The notes beneath the pieces were generated by a model. The model made no database searches. It saw only the letters and a program-made list of their open reading frames with translations, and was not told the DNA's origin. This document shows positions 1 to 6,753 of a DNA stretch of 12,662 nt, piece by piece. Source of the stretch: an uncultured Rhizobiaceae group bacterium (GTDB lineage: Bacteria; Pseudomonadota; Alphaproteobacteria; Rhizobiales; Rhizobiaceae). The position numbers were made by a program, and so were the translations under genes. Every line of letters starts with the position of its first letter. Within the stretch, counting starts at the first letter, position 1. Where the stretch lies: contig CALDZZ010000089.1 in the NCBI GenBank assembly GCA_937944075.1, positions 1 to 12,662 of the forward strand, read 5' to 3'.

Positions 1-529
1 CATCAGCAAGCGGAATATGTATCGTCACGGGAATTGTGCGTAATTGCGGACCTGCCAACATCATCACGGGTGTCGTCTTAACACCGGTATGACTTTCTGA
101 AAGTTCTGCTAGATATTCTGTGTGGCCTGGTTGTTTAAACCCTGCCTGATACAATACGTGTTTGTTAATGGGGCAGGTAACCAAACCGGATGTTCTGCCT
201 TCAAGAGTGAGTGCAACGCAAGTATCAATTGCCTTGATAGTGCCCGGCGCATCTTCCTTATCCGGCTTTCCCGGGGTGCCGATCAGACGATGACCTGTCT
301 CCAGAACCGAGAGTTTGTCAGGAGAGATTTTATTCAAGTCTGTTTGTTCAAATTGAACATCAAGGCCCAAGAGCTTTGCTCTTCGTTCAAGAAACTCTAT
401 ATCGCCGGCAACAACCAGATTCGGAAACCCTGTGGTTTTAGAATTTGCCCATGCCCTAAGCAGGATATCGGGCCCAATGCCGGATGGATCGCCCAAGGAA
501 ACTGCAAGCGGTAAGGAAGGCTTGCTCAT
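1..529 (-). CDS. pdxA: 4-hydroxythreonine-4-phosphate dehydrogenase PdxA, N-terminal part
   Basis: PdxA oxidises 4-phosphohydroxy-L-threonine in the DXP-dependent pyridoxal phosphate pathway, in the cytoplasm. The left edge cuts the gene, leaving 176 residues of a family that is usually about 330 long. The family start GDPSGIGPDI lies at residues 13-22, and PGHTEYLAEL at 134-143 matches the substrate-binding His-Thr pair (H136, T137). The stretch MMLAGPQLRTIPVTIHIPL at about 156-174 contains H171, which by analogy with E. coli PdxA should be a metal ligand. The ATG at 529 is chosen because the family motif begins a few residues later. It lies only 5 nt after the surA stop with no clear Shine-Dalgarno, which suggests translational coupling. 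The surA-pdxA order is the same as in E. coli. Confidence 0.96.
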   Translation of the reverse strand, partial: MSKPSLPLAVSLGDPSGIGPDILLRAWANSKTTGFPNLVVAGDIEFLERRAKLLGLDVQFEQTDLNKISPDKLSVLETGHRLIGTPGKPDKEDAPGTIKAIDTCVALTLEGRTSGLVTCPINKHVLYQAGFKQPGHTEYLAELSESHTGVKTTPVMMLAGPQLRTIPVTIHIPLAD

Positions 530-534
530 TCGTT

Positions 535-1608
535 TTATTGATAAACGATTGTTGCGTTCTTGCGAAGCTCGTCGAGATATTCCTTTGAAAACTCGTTCGC
601 TTTTTCACCAAACTGGGTAAAGTCTGTCGACTGCTTGGAGACTTGCGCCGCACGGTCATCATCGACTGTTCTGCTGCTGCAGATTGTCATGAATTCAATA
701 CCTCTATCCGTTTCCTGGACAGGGGTGGTTTTACCGACGCCCGCTTTTGCAACTGAGTCTTTCCATCTGGTTGGCAGCTCAGGCTCCATGATATGACGTC
801 TGTCAATGATGCTGACGTCTTTTAATGCCTTGATGGATTGCAACAGGTTATCACATCCGTTGACAGTACTTCTGAAAGCATTTGCTTCTCTTTTGCGTGC
901 AGCCAGCGCAGCGCTTGATCGTTTGTTTTTTGGAACGACAAACACAACCTGCTTGAATGTAAATTCATCCACTTTTGGCTTTTGATTTCCACTTTCGCGA
1001 AGTTGTTGTATGGCTTCACGTTCTGAAACGCGTGTGGTTTCAGACTGGAATTTTGCCTGAATTGTGCGTTGCCAGCTGATTTGCGTCTTGATGAATTCCT
1101 TGAAATGTGGCGCACCAACACCAAGCTTGCCCAGTTCACGCGAAAGGATTGCAGGTGTCGCGCGGTTCTGCTTTGCAAAGGTTGCAAAGGCTTCATCTAT
1201 TTGCTCTTTGGTGGCTGTTGTGCGTCTTCGTTTTGCCTCTTCAAGCTTGAGCGCCTGCTCAATCATCTCATTCTCGGCAATCTTGTTGCGATTTCCTGGA
1301 ACGCGTCTTAGAGCCAAAAACTTGGCTCTGCGTTGAATGTCAAAGTTTGTGACCGGAGTTTTGTTGACCAGAACACGGATATAGGCGCCACGATTTTTGA
1401 CGCCGCCTTTCCGCGTGATTACCTTGGCAAGTTCCTGGTTTTCTTCCTTGGCAGCTTCAGTGGTTTCGGTAGAAGCAGCGGTTGCCAACTGGGAACCGGT
1501 TTCTTCCTTCGCTTCCTGTTTGAGAGCATTGCCGGAAGAATTACAAGCGACGAGGCCCAATAAAGCGCCACCAAACAGACAATTAAGGCCTATTGTAGTG
1601 AATTTCAT
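535..1608 (-). CDS. surA: SurA-like periplasmic chaperone/peptidyl-prolyl isomerase, predicted lipoprotein
   Basis: This 357-residue protein resembles alphaproteobacterial SurA, a periplasmic chaperone for outer-membrane proteins. Residues 76-190 look like the helical SurA N-terminal domain, including the 'VNKTPVTNFDIQRRAKFLAL' type opening. Residues about 216-315 look like one degenerate parvulin (PpiC) domain. Cys252 and Cys310 sit inside that domain and could pair. The C-terminal segment, ending in YLDELRKNATIVYQ, fits the family's final helix and strand. The N-terminus carries a lipobox, LVAC, with Cys22 as the likely lipidated residue. Asn23 follows it, not Asp, so no inner-membrane retention signal is obvious. 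A Lys/Glu/Thr-rich linker (about 28-66) comes next. E. coli SurA is soluble with two parvulin domains, so this is a reduced and probably anchored form. A GGGGAAG Shine-Dalgarno precedes the ATG. The position between lptD and pdxA supports the assignment. Confidence 0.85.
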   Translation of the reverse strand: MKFTTIGLNCLFGGALLGLVACNSSGNALKQEAKEETGSQLATAASTETTEAAKEENQELAKVITRKGGVKNRGAYIRVLVNKTPVTNFDIQRRAKFLALRRVPGNRNKIAENEMIEQALKLEEAKRRRTTATKEQIDEAFATFAKQNRATPAILSRELGKLGVGAPHFKEFIKTQISWQRTIQAKFQSETTRVSEREAIQQLRESGNQKPKVDEFTFKQVVFVVPKNKRSSAALAARKREANAFRSTVNGCDNLLQSIKALKDVSIIDRRHIMEPELPTRWKDSVAKAGVGKTTPVQETDRGIEFMTICSSRTVDDDRAAQVSKQSTDFTQFGEKANEFSKEYLDELRKNATIVYQ

Positions 1609-1661
1609 ATTACTTCCCCGGTTCGTCTTTTTGCTTTAACCTGATTACAGTTCAGGAACAC

Positions 1662-1689
1662 TCCAAATTTGGTATTTTTGTGATTTGGA
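1662..1689. repeat. Inverted repeat in the lptD-surA gap
   Basis: The 106-nt gap between lptD and surA is the only real break in this operon. It contains TCCAAAT (1662-1668) and its inverse ATTTGGA (1683-1689) around a 14-nt loop. The left arm is also part of a perfect 10-bp palindrome, CCAAATTTGG (1663-1672). It could be a protein-binding site or a weak RNA hairpin. No U-run follows on the minus strand, so I do not call it a terminator. I see no convincing promoter in the gap. Confidence 0.35.
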
Positions 1690-1714
1690 ATGTTATTAGT
1701 AACAGACGTTTTGA

Positions 1715-4150
1715 TCAATTATCCCCAAAATCAAAGTCACGCTCAAAACCGCCGATTGTGCGAAGGCCAAGTGAGAAACCAATGGTTTGTCCTGTGCTTT
1801 CACCCGTTACGCGGTTGTCATTGTCAGTATAGCTGAGTGAGAATGAGAAACAGTCATTGTCATAGCCAATGCCTGCACTGTATGTGAATAATTCCCTGTC
1901 CTCGATATCATATGATGCAGAACCGAATACACGCCAGTTTTCATCCAGGCGCAAACTGCCGACGCCACTGATTTCGTGTCTGTCGCGGTCAAACCGGTAG
2001 TTGGGCTGGGCTTCTGTGAATGTGTAGGACGTGCGGAATGCGTAGTCGCTTTCATTTACGCTGACATCAACTTCTGCGCGATTTAAATCCAGGTCTTTTT
2101 CATCGAGTCGTACAGCAACGCCTGTTGAAAAACCTCTGCCGTTGCTTGCTCTCAAAGAAGCTACAATATCGGAGCGATCGGTTTCCAGCCCAGATTCCTG
2201 ACCCACATTGACGAGATCATTGGTTGCTGCAAAAGAATTCAAACCTGCAAGATGGAAAGATTGGCCTGCTACAAAGTTGAATGAGCCGCCATCCTTTAGG
2301 CTTGCCGCATAACGGAATCCAATGTTTGCCCGGGTACCACCTTCTACACGATCATAGCCGGAAAATTTATCGCGTTCGAAAAGATTAGATGTGTCAAATA
2401 CAAGACTTTGCGCATCTTCATTGGCAAACTGCCCGATGTTTTCCTCATCCGGGCGAACAACAATCTGCGCAATCGGCTCAAAAATGTGGCTTGCAGTCTC
2501 TGTTTGCGCAACCATTGGGTAGCGAATCTCAAACATGCCTGCAGGCATCACACGGTAGATGCTCTCATTGTTCAATAATGGATTGCCGACACTGTTCAGA
2601 TTGTCAGTGTCCTGAAAAATTGCATCACCCCGAACACTTAGAGAGGCTGTGCTGACCAATCCGCCGGTAGAAATGCTGGAAGCTTTCCACTCAAGTTCTC
2701 CACTTATACGGGTGGTATTGCCTTCAAGACCGGTAAATCTTTCATTTGCAGATAAGGAAACGACGCCGTTGTCGTCAAAATTGGATATTTGTGCTGCGTC
2801 GCGCGAAACACTGGCAACATTTACATCAAGCGAGATTTGACCATTTTCAAATTCTTCACCCGACACTGCATTATAATCCAAAAGGGGAAGAAGCGTTGCC
2901 TGCTGATCAGTAGCAGACTGATCGCCCGGGAACGAAAGTCCGCCGAGTTGATCAAGTCTCGTGGATTGAACCAGAAAGTCCTGCGCCCTTAAATCAAAGT
3001 AATTTTTCTCGCCAATTCCAACCAGAAAAATCTCGTTGGTTATATCCGTGTCATCCTTGTCCTGAATGTCATAGGTACGAGCAAAGTTCTCATCCGTTTG
3101 GAAGAGGGCATCCCAGCCCACTTTCCAGCGCGAATTGATATCAAATCGTCCTTTGGTGATTACTGCATGGCGATCATCCTCAACCGCATCCACGGTATTG
3201 GCTCTAAACGCTTCCGGTTCTTGCTGGTCTATGCCTGCATAGCTGATGCTGTATTCGCCGTTTTCAGTTCTATGGCGCCATTCGGCCTCACCCAGAAAAC
3301 CCTGGCGGCTGTAATAGGTGCCGTAAACCGTGAGGTCATAATTAGGTGCAAGGTTAAAGAAATAACCTTGGCGGTAACTGATGCCCAGTTCTTCATTGTC
3401 ACGAATGCGAGGAATTAAAAATCCGGATTTGCGTTTGATTGCCGGGTCAGCGTGTGAGAAATGCGCAAGTTTGAAAACCGGCTTGCCGAAGAATTCAAAT
3501 GTTGGCTCTTCATAATCGATTGTTCTGGTTGCCTCGTTGATTACCACTTTGGCAGCACGGATCGACCAGAAAGGAGGCTTTTGGGGATTATCCTTGCAAG
3601 CCTTGCAGGCGGTGTAAACGCCGTTGTTAAATGTGGTCACTTCACCATCGCGTCGCTCGGCACTTTCTGCGGCGATACGAGTGTTGTCAGGTGTAGCGAT
3701 GTTCAGTGCTGATATGAAACCATCCCTGAAGTCATCCGTAATATCAATTTCTTCGGCAAAGATACGATTACCGTTGGGCTCAAGTATTTCAACATTGCCC
3801 GAGGCAATCAGACGACCGCTTTGCTGGTTGTATTCAACACGGTCTGCAACCAGGGTGGATTCGCCAAATGCGATCTGGACGTTGCCAGTCGCGACGACAA
3901 CACTTCGGTCATTATCAAATGTGAGTTGGTCTGATTCCAGTAAAAGCTGTTCTTCTCCGCTTGGAGCAGAGCTTTCATCAAAAATCTGGCTTGCCTGAAT
4001 GTTTTGCGCGTTGGCACTTTGAAGTTCAAGTTGATACGTGTCCGAGAAGGTAAGGGGTGTCAACGCAAAAAGGCCTGCAACAGAGCACGTTGCAAGCAAA
4101 ACGCGTGATTTGCGTTTTATAACAGTATTTAACCCATACTCAGGACGCAT
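1715..4150 (-). CDS. lptD: LPS-assembly outer-membrane protein LptD
   Basis: LptD is the outer-membrane barrel that, with LptE, receives LPS from the periplasmic Lpt bridge and inserts it into the outer leaflet. The protein has 811 residues. A basic stretch, KRKSR, and a hydrophobic core (about 17-33) form the signal peptide, with possible cleavage near the ANA at 46-48. Residues about 68-140 form the OstA/LptA-like beta-jellyroll, with repeated 'VATGNVQI' and 'IASGNVEI' type strands. The rest is a beta-barrel of alternating strands from about 230 to the end. Mature cysteines are C182, C185 (CKAC) and C767 near the C-terminus. I chose the ATG at 4150 over an upstream in-frame start at 4219, because 4219 lies inside lptG and the shorter protein puts the basic region before the signal. 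A GAGGA lies 9 nt upstream. The gene starts 2 nt after the lptG stop. Confidence 0.96.
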   Translation of the reverse strand: MRPEYGLNTVIKRKSRVLLATCSVAGLFALTPLTFSDTYQLELQSANAQNIQASQIFDESSAPSGEEQLLLESDQLTFDNDRSVVVATGNVQIAFGESTLVADRVEYNQQSGRLIASGNVEILEPNGNRIFAEEIDITDDFRDGFISALNIATPDNTRIAAESAERRDGEVTTFNNGVYTACKACKDNPQKPPFWSIRAAKVVINEATRTIDYEEPTFEFFGKPVFKLAHFSHADPAIKRKSGFLIPRIRDNEELGISYRQGYFFNLAPNYDLTVYGTYYSRQGFLGEAEWRHRTENGEYSISYAGIDQQEPEAFRANTVDAVEDDRHAVITKGRFDINSRWKVGWDALFQTDENFARTYDIQDKDDTDITNEIFLVGIGEKNYFDLRAQDFLVQSTRLDQLGGLSFPGDQSATDQQATLLPLLDYNAVSGEEFENGQISLDVNVASVSRDAAQISNFDDNGVVSLSANERFTGLEGNTTRISGELEWKASSISTGGLVSTASLSVRGDAIFQDTDNLNSVGNPLLNNESIYRVMPAGMFEIRYPMVAQTETASHIFEPIAQIVVRPDEENIGQFANEDAQSLVFDTSNLFERDKFSGYDRVEGGTRANIGFRYAASLKDGGSFNFVAGQSFHLAGLNSFAATNDLVNVGQESGLETDRSDIVASLRASNGRGFSTGVAVRLDEKDLDLNRAEVDVSVNESDYAFRTSYTFTEAQPNYRFDRDRHEISGVGSLRLDENWRVFGSASYDIEDRELFTYSAGIGYDNDCFSFSLSYTDNDNRVTGESTGQTIGFSLGLRTIGGFERDFDFGDN

Positions 4151-4152
4151 GT

Positions 4153-5250
4153 TTATCCGTCCTCTTGATGTAACAAAACACTCATACCAAACAAGGTCGC
4201 CACTAATCCCGGTGCCCAAGCTGCCAATGCAGGCGTCACAACACCACTACTACCCAGAGCCGTTATTAAACTCGTTATTGTGTAAAGCACAAACCCGCTC
4301 AAGATGCCACCCATAATCATCCTTCCAACCTGCCCAAATCGTACAAATCGTAAACAAACTGTCGCAGCGATTATGACCATAGCCAATAAAAACAGCGGTA
4401 ATGCGGTCAAACTGTGGAATTGTACCATGTAAGGCCTGCCGTTAGTGCCTGATTTTTCCACACGTTTTGAGGTTTCTCGCAATTTGTAAAAGGAAACCTG
4501 GTCTGGCTTGGCACTGATTCCCAAAAGCTCATCTTCTGTTAACCTTGTTTCAAGATTCATGGAACCAATGTTGGTATTCTTGCCTGAAGTGTCGATTTTT
4601 ACCACTTCATTGAGCAGCCAGGTGCCGGGTCTGTGGATGGCCTGAACAGCATCAAGGCGTTCAATAATCTGCCAGTCCTTGTTAAATCTGGTGATGGAAA
4701 CATTATCCAGCAGTCGCCCGCCCTTACGCGCAATTTGCGCATTGATGATTGAGCTGCCGCCATCCGGGTCTTCCTGTTTTATCCAGTAATCGCGCTTGGT
4801 TGCGTTGCTGGTTTTTCGTGGTGTTTGCCGCAAAACCTTTGCGGAAAGATCTTCACTGCGTTCGAAAGCCCTGATTGCAAACGGGTTGTATACCGTTGCA
4901 ACGAATATGCCGACCAAAACAGCAGATATGCTGATGGGAAGCAGGAAATGGCTGGCTGAAACGCCTGCTGCCCTGGCTACGACCAGTTCCATTTTCAAAT
5001 TGAGTTGCGTTAGAGTAATCATGGCTGCAAAAAGACAGGCAAACGGAAATGCCTTTTCTATAAATGCCGGAGCCCTAAGGAGCGATACAGTGTAGAGCGA
5101 CAAAAGGGGTGCATCATCAATATTGGCTGCCTTGCGCAACTGTTCGATGAAATCTACGGTTACGATCAGAAAGCCAAGCCCCAGAACCATGGCAATCAGG
5201 ACCTTCAAAAACCGAACCGAAATGTAGAAGTAAAGCGTTTTGCCAATCAT
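4153..5250 (-). CDS. lptG: LPS export ABC transporter permease LptG
   Basis: LptG pairs with LptF and two LptB ATPases to pull LPS out of the inner membrane and pass it to LptC. The 365-residue length is usual for the family. Three membrane segments lie at about 13-34, 62-82 and 102-122, then a periplasmic jellyroll domain (about 130-275), then three more at about 279-300, 309-331 and 338-361. The segment LKMELVVARAAGVS (about 85-98) matches the cytoplasmic coupling helix that docks on LptB. Its ATG overlaps the lptF stop in an ATGA, and its stop lies 2 nt before lptD, so the three genes are probably translated in succession. lptB, lptC and lptA are not in this window, as is common because they sit elsewhere in the chromosome. 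Confidence 0.96.
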   Translation of the reverse strand: MIGKTLYFYISVRFLKVLIAMVLGLGFLIVTVDFIEQLRKAANIDDAPLLSLYTVSLLRAPAFIEKAFPFACLFAAMITLTQLNLKMELVVARAAGVSASHFLLPISISAVLVGIFVATVYNPFAIRAFERSEDLSAKVLRQTPRKTSNATKRDYWIKQEDPDGGSSIINAQIARKGGRLLDNVSITRFNKDWQIIERLDAVQAIHRPGTWLLNEVVKIDTSGKNTNIGSMNLETRLTEDELLGISAKPDQVSFYKLRETSKRVEKSGTNGRPYMVQFHSLTALPLFLLAMVIIAATVCLRFVRFGQVGRMIMGGILSGFVLYTITSLITALGSSGVVTPALAAWAPGLVATLFGMSVLLHQEDG

Positions 5251-6461
5251 GTCTTCACTCCTGCAAGACGTCGCCTGAAGAGTTTGTAGCGTTCCTGCAA
5301 ATCCGCGAATTTGCCGGCGATGAACATGTTGGATTTTTCAATTGAATCAAGCATCGGCTTGGGCAGGGTCGCCGGACGGTTTGTAAAAATGAACCACCCG
5401 CCAAATGCAATACAGGCAAGCGGCAGGAAATAGACAAGGAAAATCGCATTGGGGTCTGATTTAAGGGAGTTGATGGCTGAAAAGCCAAGGCCTCTTGCCA
5501 CGATTACGGATATGGTTGCTGCTGTAATCGAAGAACTGAAGCTTTGACGGTTGGAGCGCGCTTGTCCTGCGAAAGCTAGAATCATGAACACATAGGCAAA
5601 TGGCCAGAGCATCTCTGAAAATCGCTCGTGGATTTGGGCAGAGAAACGACCAGGATAGTTTTTGTAAATGTAATCATCGGGATCTGGGTTCAACAGCTCA
5701 AGAGTGGTGCGTTCCTTGGCCTTGATGATGCTGGGCTTGTCTTCTGATCCGCCTGAAAAGCTGGATAAATCAAATATGTATGACTGATATTTAATAAAGG
5801 TGACCGTATTGTTTTTGCGGTTTATCTGCTGGATTTCACCGTCTTTGAGCTTAAGGAAAGAGCCCTTGTCAGAGCGGGTCAATATGCCTTCTCTGGCGGA
5901 ATAGATGATGGCGGTGTTTTCTTCGCGTTCATCGGAAATCATGATGCCGGATAAAATGCCTCCAGCTTTTCGTTCTGATATGTGGAAGGTCAGTCCGTCG
6001 TCAATATTATTGAACGTGCCTTCCTGAATCAGAATTGAAACAAGATCAGCACGCATCTCGGTTACGAAGGCTCGCAGTTTAATCAAGCTGAGTGGCGAAA
6101 CGGTGTGCCCGACAATGCCTGCAAACAGACTGCATAAAAGGGCAAGGATTATAAGCGGTTTTGCGATTGTCCAGTTGGAGCAGCCACTTGCGGTAACAAC
6201 GACAAGTTCGGTGTTGGTATTGAGTGCGTTGATTGTATTGATTGTTGAAAGCAACAGGGCGACGGGAATGATTGCCACCAAAAGATTTGGAACTGCAAGA
6301 CTGGTGAGGGACAGATAGGCAAAAATGGTTTGCCCGTTGCTGTTTACAATGTCCACTCCCTTGAGCGCCTGGATAATCCAGACCACACCCGCAAGGGAGC
6401 CAAGAATAATCAGCGTCGCTGTAGCTGCCTTTTTGAATATGTATCGCTCTATCAACGACAT
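5247..6461 (-). CDS. lptF: LPS export ABC transporter permease LptF
   Basis: LptF is the partner permease of LptG in the inner-membrane LPS extractor. It has 404 residues and opens with MSLIERYIFKKAATATL, typical of LptF. Membrane segments are at about 12-32, 56-80, 102-122, 284-302, 310-331 and 339-360, with a periplasmic domain between the third and fourth. NTELVVVTASGCS (83-95) is the likely coupling helix for LptB. About 44 residues follow the last membrane segment, ending in a basic stretch (RYKLFRRRLAGVK). That makes it longer than the E. coli protein (about 366), and the tail is probably cytoplasmic. A GAGGT lies 10 nt before the ATG. It is the first gene of the minus-strand operon and faces pepA across a divergent control region. 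Confidence 0.95.
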   Translation of the reverse strand: MSLIERYIFKKAATATLIILGSLAGVVWIIQALKGVDIVNSNGQTIFAYLSLTSLAVPNLLVAIIPVALLLSTINTINALNTNTELVVVTASGCSNWTIAKPLIILALLCSLFAGIVGHTVSPLSLIKLRAFVTEMRADLVSILIQEGTFNNIDDGLTFHISERKAGGILSGIMISDEREENTAIIYSAREGILTRSDKGSFLKLKDGEIQQINRKNNTVTFIKYQSYIFDLSSFSGGSEDKPSIIKAKERTTLELLNPDPDDYIYKNYPGRFSAQIHERFSEMLWPFAYVFMILAFAGQARSNRQSFSSSITAATISVIVARGLGFSAINSLKSDPNAIFLVYFLPLACIAFGGWFIFTNRPATLPKPMLDSIEKSNMFIAGKFADLQERYKLFRRRLAGVKT

Positions 6462-6565
6462 GAGTCTAGCTACCTCGAAAGCAGTTTTAACTGGATGACT
6501 TAATCCGCTGGATCATAAGCGATTCTGGATTAAGGTGTTAGAATTCTTGAACTTTATACCCGATT

Positions 6566-6595
6566 TTGACCCGTTTTCCGACTCTTAAACACAAT
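6566..6595 (+). promoter_or_regulatory. pepA: Candidate sigma-70 type promoter for pepA
   Basis: TTGACC (6566-6571) matches the -35 consensus at five of six positions. After 18 nt comes CACAAT (6590-6595), which matches the -10 consensus at four of six, including the two most conserved bases. Transcription would start near 6602 and give a leader of about 150 nt before the pepA ATG. The spacing is one longer than ideal, and other weak matches are possible. Confidence 0.3.
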
Positions 6596-6643
6596 AGGAA
6601 CAAGGCCGTAGAGGGGCATAAACACATTGTTTTAGGCACAATT

Positions 6644-6667
6644 ATGCTTGCGGGAAGAAAAAGTTAG
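6644..6667 (+). other. Possible 7-codon leader frame upstream of pepA
   Basis: An ATG at 6644 opens a seven-codon frame (MLAGRKS) closed by TAG at 6665-6667. It ends two bases before the perfect hairpin at 6670-6691. Only a weak AGG (6634-6636) lies upstream as a ribosome site. So short a frame can easily arise by chance, and I list it only because of its place next to the hairpin. Confidence 0.15.
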
Positions 6668-6669
6668 CT

Positions 6670-6691
6670 AAATCAAAAAGAGTTTTGATTT
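6670..6691 (+). repeat. Perfect 9-bp hairpin in the pepA leader
   Basis: AAATCAAAA (6670-6678) and TTTTGATTT (6683-6691) are perfect inverse copies around the loop AGAG. The stem is AT-rich and has no following U-run, so it is not an ordinary terminator. It lies 62 nt before the pepA ATG. It could be an operator for a dimeric DNA-binding protein or an RNA structure in the leader. An overlapping 8-bp palindrome, TTAGCTAA, lies at 6664-6671. Confidence 0.5.
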
Positions 6692-6753
6692 CTGACCTCG
6701 ACAGGAAGAATAAATCCATTACCTTCCATAAAAATGATTTCTCTGGAGTAACC

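Larger units (their letters stand above)
6462..6753. promoter_or_regulatory. Divergent control region between lptF and pepA
   Basis: This 292-nt non-coding stretch must serve the lptF operon on one side and pepA on the other. It contains three GANTC sites (6462-6466, 6521-6525, 6580-6584), the target of the CcrM cell-cycle methylase in alphaproteobacteria. For lptF the only -10-like site I see is TATAAA on the minus strand (6553-6558), and it lacks a good -35. The pepA side is described in separate entries. No transcription start can be fixed from sequence alone. Confidence 0.5.

Noticed and set aside
2389..3998. Several plus-strand open frames of 60-125 codons inside lptD
   Set aside because: They run antisense to a complete LptD with intact domains, and their translations show no family features.
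4151..4219. Upstream in-frame start extending LptD by 23 residues
   Set aside because: It would lie inside the lptG coding region and would put extra residues before a normal signal peptide, while the ATG at 4150 has a good Shine-Dalgarno.
6685..6753. TTG start extending PepA by 23 residues
   Set aside because: It falls within the leader hairpin and lacks a ribosome site, whereas the ATG at 6754 has GGAG 5 nt upstream and gives the usual length.
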